5,199 bases of DNA from Pseudomonadota bacterium (lineage in GTDB: Bacteria > Pseudomonadota > Gammaproteobacteria > Xanthomonadales > Xanthomonadaceae), in assembly GCA_023439425.1 (NCBI GenBank), contig JAEXNZ010000104.1:1-5199 (forward strand), given 5' to 3'. The notes under the pieces were generated by a model, which was not told where the DNA came from, made no database searches, and was given only the letters and a program-made list of their open reading frames with translations. Positions 1 to 5,199 of this stretch are shown piece after piece; positions within the stretch are counted from its first letter, which is position 1; each line of letters starts with the position of its first letter. A program made the translations under genes and the position numbers.

Positions 1-7
1 CCCCCCC
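1..7 (-). repeat. G homopolymer at the window edge, after the DPIGL motif
   Basis: The last codons visible in the RHS frame are GAG GGG GGG (Glu-Gly-Gly), giving seven G up to the edge; the full tract may be longer. It sits at the usual junction between the conserved RHS core and the variable C-terminal domain. Many RHS proteins have a glycine pair here, so the residues are normal, but the choice of GGG codons makes it a homopolymer. Confidence 0.7.
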
Positions 8-3000
8 TCCAACCCAATCGGATCACTCTGCGAGTACCGCCCCACCGCCGGGTCATACTCCCGCTGGTAGTTATAGAACAGCCCACTAGCATCCGTCGCC
101 TGCTGCCCAGGGAACCGCAGCGCCAGCTCAAACGCCACGCCATCCCCATCCGGATCGCCATTCGGAGACTGATTCCCAAACACCTCGCTCTTGCTGCTCC
201 ACTCCCAGATGCTCAGGTTGCGCACCGGGTCGATCACCACGCGCGGGGTGCCCAGGTGGTCGGGCTGGATGTACGCCACCTCCGGCACACCGACTGCCGG
301 CGCATTGATCAGCGCCACCGGGTAGCTATCCAGCCAGATGGCCTGCTGCAGCGCCTGCCCGGTGCTGCCGTAGTTACCCAGCCACTGACCTGCTTCGTCA
401 TACACGGTGAACTGCGCGCTGCCGCCGCTGGGCTCGCGCTGGATGCGCTCGCCCCGGTGGGTGTACAGATATCTTTGCAGCCCCCCCCCCCGCTGCTTCG
501 CCTGACGCAGGCGGTTGGCATCGCTGTACACGTACTCGCGGCTACCAATGCTGGTGGTGTTGCCCGCCGCATCGTGGTCCCGTACTTCGCCGTCCACACT
601 GGTCAGGCGGTGGCTACCCGGGGCGTAGGAATACACCTGGGTGCCCGCATTGCTGGTCATCCCCATGCGATTGCCGGTGGGATCGTAGTCGTAGGCCTCG
701 ATCACCGTCCCGCTGGGGCCGTCCTTGGTCTGGGTGAGTCGGCCCATGCCGTCGTAGCCGAACTGCGCCAGCGAGGTGCCCCCGTCAGCAGTCTTGAGCT
801 CGGTAATGGCTCCCACCGGGTCATAGGTGAAGCCCAGCGACAGGCCATCCTGGCCCACATCCCAGATCCGCTCGGGACGGTAGTTGTGGTCCACCGGGCG
901 AATCAGCTGACGCCCGTTGCCGTAGCTCCAGCCGGTGGCCGGCCCGAACGGGGCGTACATCAGGTTGCTCACCACCACCTGCCGGGATTGCCCCGGACGG
1001 GTCAGGCCGATTTCACTGATGCGGCCCAGGCTGTCACGCACGTAGTCAGCCACGCTGCCGTCCGGGTAGGTCAGCTGCTGCAGGCGGCCGCCGATGGTGT
1101 AGGCATAGCGCACGGTGCTGGCCACGCCGTTGACCGTCTGCACCTTGCGGGTCATCTGACCGAAGCGGTCGTAGCAGTAGGTGGTGCTGCCACCGGCATG
1201 CTGCACCTGGGCCAGGCGGCCCTTGTGGAAGCGCTCGTTGGTGGTGCACACGGCCGGGGGGGTGTCGTAGGCGTAGCCGACGTTGAGGTTCGGGTCGGGA
1301 TAGCTGATGCCGGTCAGGCGATTGAGGGCGTCGTAGTGGTGCAGCACCTGCACGCCGCGCGCATCGGTGCGCACGGTGAGGTTGCCGGCCGCATCACGGG
1401 CCATGGCAGTGCTGCCGCTGTCCGGGCTGTTCTGTGCGATGAGGTCGCCGAAGCCGTTGTAGGTGTAGGTGGTGTTCAGGCCCTTGGGGTCGGTGACCTG
1501 GGTGACCTGGTCCAGCGCGTTGTAGGTGTTCTTGATTTCCGCATTGATGCCGGTGGCGTCCTGCAGCGTGCGAGCCAAGCGGTTGAGCCGGTCGTACTGG
1601 TGGGTGGTGCCACGCTGAAGCGCGTCCACCACGGCTTCCGGGTTGCCTTCGGGGTCGTAGGCAAAGCCAGTATCGTGGTTGTTGGCGTCGCGCAGCACCG
1701 TCAGCTGGCCCAGCGTGTTGTAGATGCGGCTGAGCGTGCGGCGCAAGCTGCCGGCGGTGTCGGCGGTGTCCTCGCGCAGGCGGTTGCCAGCGTTGTCCAG
1801 CACGTAGTGGATGGAGTTGCCAGCGCTGTCCTCGATGTCGGTCAGGCGCTGCGCGGCATCGTAGATATAGGTGATGCTGCTGCCGTCAGGCTCGCGGATC
1901 TTCTGCACCTGGCCGGTGGGCCAGTAGTCGATCAGGGTGGTGCGGCCTTCGCCGGGCACTGCCGGATTGACCCGGATGGCGACCGGCCAGCCGCGCGGGT
2001 GGTACTCGTACTCGGTGGTCACCGCGTTGCTGTCGGCCACCTGGAGCGGACGGCCCAGCGCGTCGTAGCGCAGCGTAAGGGTGGTATGGCCCAGGCCGTT
2101 GGTGATGCTGTGCAGGTCACCCTTGCGGAACTCGCACACACCGGTGCTGGCCGGTCCGCAGTTCGCGCCGTCAACGGGGTAATACGCGTAGGTCACGATG
2201 TCGTTTACATCGTTACGCGGGCCGTTCACCTGCTTGAGCAGGCCCAGCACCGGACAGCTGCCACCGGCCGCCAAGTCGGCCGCCTCGCAGTAGCTGAAGG
2301 TGGTGGTGCGCTCTTCATTGCTGACCAGATCGCGCACGACCACGCTGGTGGGCTGCAGGCGCGCATTGCGAAGGGTGCGGGTTTCGCGGTTGCCGATGCG
2401 GTTGTACACCGCGCGATTGCTGCCGGTCAGCGTGTGGATCTCGCTGACGCGCTGTTCCGGCTGGCCGACGGCCTCGGTGATGGTGGTGATTTCCACCGGC
2501 TGGCCGCTGTTGGGGTCGGCACCGGTGCTGTAGGCATAGGTGGTCTGGGTGCCACGGCGGTCGGTCTGGCTCGCCAGCCGGCGGCGGAAGTCCTGCGCCT
2601 TGGGGTAGTAAGTGCGGCTGGTCGGTCCCTGCGGGTCGGTCACGCCGGTGACCTTGCGCGGGTAACCTTCGCCGGCAGTGGGGCTGAGGCCATAGGTGGA
2701 CACCTTGCCTAGCGCATCGGTGACGATGGTGGTGCCGGCGGCGGTGTACTCCAGCCGCACGCCGTCAATGCCTGCGTCGGGACCTGTGCAGTCGCCGGAA
2801 TGGCGGCTGCAGGTCACGCGCCCCTTGGCGTCGTAGTTGTACCTGCTGTAACGGCGCGCATCCTCGGTGGTGATGCCCGTGAGGTAACGCGGGAAGTTGG
2901 CGTTCTCGTAGTGGTACATGCGCACGGTGTTGCCGGGGTACTGCACCGTGGCTACCTGGCCGTTCGTGTTGTAGGTGTAGCTGGCCACCAGCTGACCACT

Positions 3001-4215
3001 GACCGACAACGCACTGATCAGATCATCGCCTGCCGGTTCTTCATAGTGGAACTGCAGCGACCGTCCGCTGGAATGGGTGATCGACAGCAGCCTGCCTTGT
3101 GCATCGTGCTGGTAGCTGAGCGTGGTGCCGTTCTCGAAGGCGCGCTGCTGCAGGCGGCCGTTACCATCGAAGGTGAGCACTTCGTCGCCGCGGTACAGCA
3201 GCCAGTTGCTGCCCTGCTGCACGGCACGGTCACCGCTGCCGTCGGCGGCTTCGTAGTCGTTGCCGATCCTGGTGAAGGCAATCTGGGTGCCGTTGCTGTC
3301 AATCAGGCCCAGCTTGAAGAGATTGCTGGGCGGGAAGCCACTGGTGTCCACGCCCATGGCCAGCACCAGGTTGTGCGAGTGGGTCCAGTTGGGACCGAAG
3401 CCGCCCGCCGGCGTGGAGGTCATGGAGTTGAAGTGACGCACGAACTGGATCCAGCCCAGGTCGAGGTCGGATTCCGGCTGGGACTTGTTGCCGGTGGTGG
3501 CATCACAGGGGTTGCCGACCGGGCACATGTTGGCCACCGGAGTGCTGCTGTAGCTGAGGATCATCTGCCCGGCCTGTTCCTGCATGGGCTCCATGGCGCA
3601 GGCCTGAAGTTCCGGACGCCATGACATCAACGCGGTGTTGGGGCATTGCACGGTACGGGTGCGGCTGACGTACTTTTCTGGATTCAGCAGGTTGCAAGCT
3701 CCGGTCTGCGTATCCTTGTAGTAGAACGGAGTGACGTAATGGGCAGACTCGCCGGTGTTGCTGCCGTCGGCACCGCTGCCCAAGCCGGCTCCCGGAATAC
3801 CGGCCCACTGGCCGGGGACGACTTCCGTGGCCGGGCATCCAGCAGCAGAGGGCGTATCGGCCTTCAGTGCCGCGATCATCGCCTGCTCGGTGGCGTATTC
3901 CTGGTCGTTGAAGCGATAGACCCAGTCGGTGATCTTCAGCTTGGCCGGCTTGATGCGGTAGTTGTAGGTGGTCTTGTCGCTATCAATCAGCGTGCTGGCG
4001 ACCTGCCAGTCGAAGGGACCGGCGAACTGGTACACGCTGAAGTTGTTTTCAATGGCCTGCTGGGCCTGGCGCTCAGTGATGAGCGACTGGTTGTACGCGG
4101 AGATCGTTTCCCATTTCTTTTCGACTTCCTGGGCGGAAGCCAGTGGGCATGCGATGAGCGCGGCGAGGGCGAGCGGCGCGAAGCGACGGGGGAACGCGGG
4201 GGTAGAACGGGACAT
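1..4215 (-). CDS. Secreted RHS/YD-repeat protein (RHS repeat-associated core domain), 3' end cut by window edge
   Basis: One open frame of 1405 codons runs from ATG at 4215 to the left edge with no stop. The start is supported by a ribosome binding site (AGGAAGGAG) 7 nt upstream and by a signal peptide directly after it: residues 1-28 have an arginine pair (10-11), a hydrophobic core and an ASA|QE cleavage site. Residues 29-230 are an unrecognised domain with cysteines at 127, 174, 191 and 206. Next comes a pre-RHS motif (CPVGNPCDATTGNK, 231-244), resembling the DUF6531-type entry to RHS shells. From about 366 to 1290 there are roughly 25 YD-type repeats, such as RYDALGRPL and FGYDGMGRLTQ. 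The conserved C-terminal core follows: PDHLGTPR (1318-1325), DPDGDG (1354-1359), LRFPGQQ, and GRYSQSDPIGL (1392-1402). In known RHS proteins the shell encloses a polymorphic C-terminal domain, often a toxin, beginning soon after DPIGL; that part is outside the window. I see no PAAR or VgrG domain, and the signal peptide points to Sec export rather than direct type VI loading. The RHS class is certain; the effector role is inferred. Confidence 0.95.
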   Translation of the reverse strand, partial: MSRSTPAFPRRFAPLALAALIACPLASAQEVEKKWETISAYNQSLITERQAQQAIENNFSVYQFAGPFDWQVASTLIDSDKTTYNYRIKPAKLKITDWVYRFNDQEYATEQAMIAALKADTPSAAGCPATEVVPGQWAGIPGAGLGSGADGSNTGESAHYVTPFYYKDTQTGACNLLNPEKYVSRTRTVQCPNTALMSWRPELQACAMEPMQEQAGQMILSYSSTPVANMCPVGNPCDATTGNKSQPESDLDLGWIQFVRHFNSMTSTPAGGFGPNWTHSHNLVLAMGVDTSGFPPSNLFKLGLIDSNGTQIAFTRIGNDYEAADGSGDRAVQQGSNWLLYRGDEVLTFDGNGRLQQRAFENGTTLSYQHDAQGRLLSITHSSGRSLQFHYEEPAGDDLISALSVSGQLVASYTYNTNGQVATVQYPGNTVRMYHYENANFPRYLTGITTEDARRYSRYNYDAKGRVTCSRHSGDCTGPDAGIDGVRLEYTAAGTTIVTDALGKVSTYGLSPTAGEGYPRKVTGVTDPQGPTSRTYYPKAQDFRRRLASQTDRRGTQTTYAYSTGADPNSGQPVEITTITEAVGQPEQRVSEIHTLTGSNRAVYNRIGNRETRTLRNARLQPTSVVVRDLVSNEERTTTFSYCEAADLAAGGSCPVLGLLKQVNGPRNDVNDIVTYAYYPVDGANCGPASTGVCEFRKGDLHSITNGLGHTTLTLRYDALGRPLQVADSNAVTTEYEYHPRGWPVAIRVNPAVPGEGRTTLIDYWPTGQVQKIREPDGSSITYIYDAAQRLTDIEDSAGNSIHYVLDNAGNRLREDTADTAGSLRRTLSRIYNTLGQLTVLRDANNHDTGFAYDPEGNPEAVVDALQRGTTHQYDRLNRLARTLQDATGINAEIKNTYNALDQVTQVTDPKGLNTTYTYNGFGDLIAQNSPDSGSTAMARDAAGNLTVRTDARGVQVLHHYDALNRLTGISYPDPNLNVGYAYDTPPAVCTTNERFHKGRLAQVQHAGGSTTYCYDRFGQMTRKVQTVNGVASTVRYAYTIGGRLQQLTYPDGSVADYVRDSLGRISEIGLTRPGQSRQVVVSNLMYAPFGPATGWSYGNGRQLIRPVDHNYRPERIWDVGQDGLSLGFTYDPVGAITELKTADGGTSLAQFGYDGMGRLTQTKDGPSGTVIEAYDYDPTGNRMGMTSNAGTQVYSYAPGSHRLTSVDGEVRDHDAAGNTTSIGSREYVYSDANRLRQAKQRGGGLQRYLYTHRGERIQREPSGGSAQFTVYDEAGQWLGNYGSTGQALQQAIWLDSYPVALINAPAVGVPEVAYIQPDHLGTPRVVIDPVRNLSIWEWSSKSEVFGNQSPNGDPDGDGVAFELALRFPGQQATDASGLFYNYQREYDPAVGRYSQSDPIGLEGG
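481..491 (-). repeat. 11-base G homopolymer inside the RHS coding sequence
   Basis: The minus strand reads CGG GGG GGG GGG here, encoding Arg-Gly-Gly-Gly (residues 1242-1245) between two YD-type units (EYVYSDANRLRQAK and RYLYTHRGERI). At 11 G the frame stays open to the window edge. With one G lost, the shifted frame stops at 309-311; with one G gained, it stops at 398-400. Both stops fall before the PDHLGTPR and DPIGL core motifs. Tracts of this length are prone to slippage, and also to sequencing error. Confidence 0.9.
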
Positions 4216-4222
4216 TCCGGTA

Positions 4223-4231
4223 CTCCTTCCT
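4223..4231 (-). promoter_or_regulatory. Ribosome binding site of the RHS gene
   Basis: AGGAAGGAG on the minus strand lies 7 nt before ATG 4215. This is a strong Shine-Dalgarno at normal spacing and fixes the start. A CTCC just upstream could pair with the GGAG through a 5-nt loop, but four base pairs is too weak to claim control of translation. Confidence 0.8.
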
Positions 4232-4271
4232 GGAGGTGGGACTGCTCGTAGGTCTATGCGGTATTGTGGGT

Positions 4272-4296
4272 GCAGCCACGCAGGGCGTGGCTCTAC
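4272..4296 (-). repeat. GTAG-headed REP (SMAG-like) palindrome in the RHS leader
   Basis: On the minus strand GTAG (4296-4293) is followed by a perfect 8-bp stem, AGCCACGC, loop CCT, GCGTGGCT (4292-4274). A GTAG tetranucleotide next to a palindrome is the hallmark of REP elements moved by RAYT transposases (REP-associated tyrosine transposases), and this stem type is familiar from Stenotrophomonas. It ends about 56 nt before the RHS ATG. If the gene is transcribed from further upstream, the hairpin lies in its 5' leader; otherwise it lies in promoter DNA. Confidence 0.75.
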
Positions 4297-4300
4297 GGCG

Positions 4301-4325
4301 GTCGCCCGAGGGTCCTGTGGGCGAC
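4301..4325. repeat. Hairpin next to the REP in the RHS leader
   Basis: GTCGCCC (4301-4307) and GGGCGAC (4319-4325) form a perfect 7-bp GC-rich stem around an 11-nt loop, 4 nt from the GTAG of the neighbouring REP. Neither strand carries a T-run after it, so it does not look like an intrinsic terminator. It may be a degenerate partner palindrome of the REP or a leader structure. Confidence 0.45.
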
Positions 4326-4480
4326 TGGATGTTGGGCTGAGTTTCGTCTGGCGGTGAAGGTGCGGTCAAGGCACCAAACTGTGCGTGCGCTCACTATTCT
4401 GGAGAAACAACACGGCTTTTCGAAATGTTCCGAACAATGCTTCGGGGTTTTCCTACACCGTAATCAGATATTTCCGCGTG

Positions 4481-4497
4481 CGCGGACCCGCTTCGGT
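4481..4497 (+). repeat. 17-bp direct repeat, copy 1, beside the left REP
   Basis: CGCGGACCCGCTTCGGT occurs here and again at 5183-5199 in the same orientation. Here it runs straight into the GTAG head of the left REP (AGAGTCGG follows), so it is probably the flank or outer part of the REP unit. Confidence 0.7.
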
Positions 4498-4522
4498 AGA
4501 GTCGGTCGACAGACGACTGCCG
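4495..4522 (+). repeat. Left REP unit (GTAG-headed)
   Basis: After GGTAG, AGTCG and CGACT form an imperfect hairpin; an outer TCGG/CCGA pairing (4493-4496 with 4520-4523) extends it across a small internal bulge. It matches the right unit at 26 of 28 positions in the opposite orientation. Just inside it, TGCCGAT and ATCGGCA (4518-4538) make a further 7-bp hairpin that the right arm lacks. Confidence 0.65.
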
Positions 4523-4611
4523 ATAACGGTGATCGGCACGGTAACGCATGACCACGAATCGAAAACGCGCCTCTGCGCTCAATGGTCATGCGCTACCGAA
4601 CGATGCGGATT

Positions 4612-5160
4612 TCACGGCAGTCGCCTATCGACCGACTCTACCGGGCCCGCCACATCGGGCGTGCCCAACGCCGCCCGCAACATCGCCACCATCCGCTCCG
4701 GATCCTGGCACGACACCACCAGATTGTGCTCACCCCGGGTAGGGATCAGCACCCTGCCCTTCTTCCCCGCCGTTGCCGCAAACACGGGCTTCCCGCGCGA
4801 GGTGGTGAACCAGCCCAGCTGCATGCCAGGTAGGCCGATGCCGTACTTCCGCACGCGCAGCCGGGGGTGCTCGCCGTCTGGCAGCACCTCCACCCCATCG
4901 GCCACCACGCTGTTGAGCGAAACGCGGGCGGTGAAAGGGAACACCCCAAGATGCAGGTGCTGGGCGGTGACCTTCAGCCGGCACAGCAGCATGCTTGCGA
5001 AGAGGCACGCAGCCAGTACCGCGATGATCACCAGACCTAGGGTAGCCAAACTGCCTCCGCCGCCGAACAAAGAGCAGGCAGCAATACCACCACAGATCAC
5101 AGCCACCGACGTAATCGACCAAGCATTAGCCAGCGGTATACGTTCATCAAGCATATCCAT
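4612..5160 (-). CDS. Two-TM membrane protein with bacterial PH-like domain
   Basis: The 182-residue product has a short polar N-terminus and two hydrophobic segments (about 14-34 and 37-60) separated by a glycine-rich turn (GGGG, 33-36). A soluble domain at about 61-168 follows. The order of two helices then beta-rich segments, with KYGIGLPGMQLGWF at 105-118, KGRVLIPT at 134-141 and a final helix DPERMVAMLRAAL, resembles the bacterial pleckstrin-homology family bPH_5 (PF10882), whose function is mostly unknown. The protein is expected in the inner membrane with the PH domain probably cytoplasmic (inference). Two in-frame ATGs compete, 5160 and 5154. AAGGGGG abuts the first but is about 6 nt from the second, so translation may begin at 5154 and give 180 residues. 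The C-terminal VESVDRRLP is encoded by a REP unit and is probably a late addition. The RHS gene lies downstream on the same strand across about 400 bp, which argues against tight coupling. Confidence 0.85.
   Translation of the reverse strand: MDMLDERIPLANAWSITSVAVICGGIAACSLFGGGGSLATLGLVIIAVLAACLFASMLLCRLKVTAQHLHLGVFPFTARVSLNSVVADGVEVLPDGEHPRLRVRKYGIGLPGMQLGWFTTSRGKPVFAATAGKKGRVLIPTRGEHNLVVSCQDPERMVAMLRAALGTPDVAGPVESVDRRLP
4615..4642 (-). repeat. Right REP unit (GTAG-headed), doubling as coding sequence
   Basis: This is the inverted copy of the left unit, differing at two positions. It has the same AGTCG/CGACT stem and GTAG head on the minus strand. It is read in frame as the last nine codons of the PH-domain protein (VESVDRRLP), with the TGA stop immediately after it. 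Confidence 0.65.
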
Positions 5161-5167
5161 CCCCCTT
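5161..5167 (-). promoter_or_regulatory. Ribosome binding site of the PH-protein gene
   Basis: AAGGGGG on the minus strand directly precedes ATG 5160 with no spacer, but is 6 nt from the next in-frame ATG (5154). Normal Shine-Dalgarno spacing therefore favours the second ATG, shortening the protein by two residues. Confidence 0.5.
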
Positions 5168-5182
5168 GGGTTCCAGCTCGTT

Positions 5183-5199
5183 CGCGGACCCGCTTCGGT
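5183..5199 (+). repeat. 17-bp direct repeat, copy 2, at the window edge
   Basis: This is an exact copy of 4481-4497, and the window ends where the GTAG head of a REP would follow. The sequence between the copies holds the REPIN-like element and the PH-protein gene. A further REP just beyond the edge is likely but not visible. Confidence 0.7.

Larger units (their letters stand above)
4216..4611. other. Gene-free region between the RHS start and the PH-protein stop
   Basis: This roughly 400-bp stretch holds the RHS leader and part of a REP pair, but no coding frame I can support. From right to left it contains the left REP and most of the REPIN-like element, an AT-richer stretch (about 4391-4480) with the odd palindrome TGTTCCGAACA (4426-4436), a TTGACC hexamer on the minus strand (4364-4369), a 7-bp-stem hairpin (4301-4325), a GTAG-headed REP (4272-4296) and the RBS. 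The TTGACC could be a -35 box for the RHS gene, but the sequence 17-18 nt on (near GAAACT) is a poor -10, so I do not call a promoter. No U-tract terminator is visible for the upstream gene. Confidence 0.6.
4495..4642. mobile_element. REPIN-like element: two inverted GTAG REP units, 148 bp
   Basis: The two ends are 60-nt imperfect inverted arms (4495-4554 and 4583-4642; 45 of 60 positions complementary). Pairing is concentrated in the outer 28 nt (26/28) and the inner 16 nt (15/16, 4539-4554 with 4583-4598), with a divergent middle. A 28-nt centre contains a small GCGC-CTCT-GCGC hairpin (4567-4578). Both outer ends begin GGTAGAGTC reading inward, so two GTAG-headed REPs face each other as in REPINs, which are known to be non-autonomous and mobilised by a RAYT transposase. 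No transposase gene is present. The right unit overlaps the 3' end of the PH-protein gene. Confidence 0.65.

Noticed and set aside
309..599. Minus-strand 96-codon frame, considered as a frameshifted RHS gene
   Set aside because: The main RHS frame is intact from 4215 to 1, with YD and core motifs on both sides of the G tract. This frame is the alternative reached only if one G is lost; it is not evidence of a broken gene.
1489..1509. Tandem direct repeat GTGACCTGG
   Set aside because: It encodes a short QVTQVT stretch within a YD repeat and is too short and too ordinary to be a DNA-level repeat.
256..2712. 818-codon open frame on the plus strand
   Set aside because: It lies wholly antisense to the RHS gene, whose minus-strand frame carries clear YD motifs. 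Its product is a low-complexity mix of Val, Ala, Gly and His that mirrors the complement of GC-ending codons, with no recognisable domain.
2800..3624. 274-codon open frame on the plus strand
   Set aside because: It is antisense to RHS residues about 198-472 with the same Val/Ala/Gly/His-rich shadow composition and no motif.
3646..4251. 201-codon open frame on the plus strand
   Set aside because: It is antisense to the RHS signal peptide and N-terminal domain. The minus-strand reading has an RBS, a signal peptide and continuity with the RHS shell, so this is a shadow.
4301..4325. Rho-independent terminator for the PH-protein gene
   Set aside because: The stem is good but no T-run follows on either strand, and it lies about 290 bp beyond the stop codon.
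4264..4551. Plus-strand open frame across the intergenic region
   Set aside because: It runs through a REP palindrome, a hairpin and the left part of the REPIN-like element, with no plausible ribosome site or domain.
4481..4642. CRISPR array
   Set aside because: The repeats are inverted, only two units are present and they contain GTAG-headed palindromes, which fits a REP pair and not regularly spaced direct repeats.

Overview
The window looks like chromosomal DNA from a high-GC member of the Xanthomonadaceae (Lysobacteraceae), most likely Stenotrophomonas or a close relative. The taxon call is an inference. It rests on strongly GC-ending codons, on several short palindromic repeats headed by GTAG (the REP/SMAG type known from Stenotrophomonas and Xanthomonas), and on an RHS protein of the kind I associate with that family.

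Both genes lie on the minus strand. The left four fifths (1-4215) is one uninterrupted reading frame of 1405 codons for a large RHS/YD-repeat protein. It has a Sec-type signal peptide, a cysteine-containing N-terminal domain that I do not recognise, a pre-RHS motif, about 25 YD-type repeats and the conserved C-terminal RHS core. It leaves the window exactly at the core's DPIGL landmark. The variable C-terminal domain (often a toxin in this family) and any immunity gene would lie just beyond position 1 and cannot be judged here. An 11-base G tract interrupts the repeat shell near the C-terminus.

Upstream of it, 4216-4611 holds no gene. It contains a ribosome binding site, a GTAG-headed REP hairpin and a second hairpin in the RHS leader, and most of a 148-bp inverted pair of REP units (a REPIN-like element). 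That element runs into the 3' end of the second gene and supplies its last nine codons.

The second gene (4612-5160) encodes a 182-residue membrane protein with two N-terminal transmembrane helices and a C-terminal bacterial PH-like domain. A 17-bp sequence next to the left REP is repeated exactly at the right edge of the window, so the small gene may be flanked by REP material on both sides. The two genes are co-oriented but about 400 bp apart with repeats between them, so a shared operon or a joint function is not supported.

The best leads are the G tract as a possible phase-variable switch in front of an Rhs tip, a codon-usage break in the last 60 RHS codons, and the REP-encoded tail of the PH protein. 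I found no clear evidence of a wholly new system.
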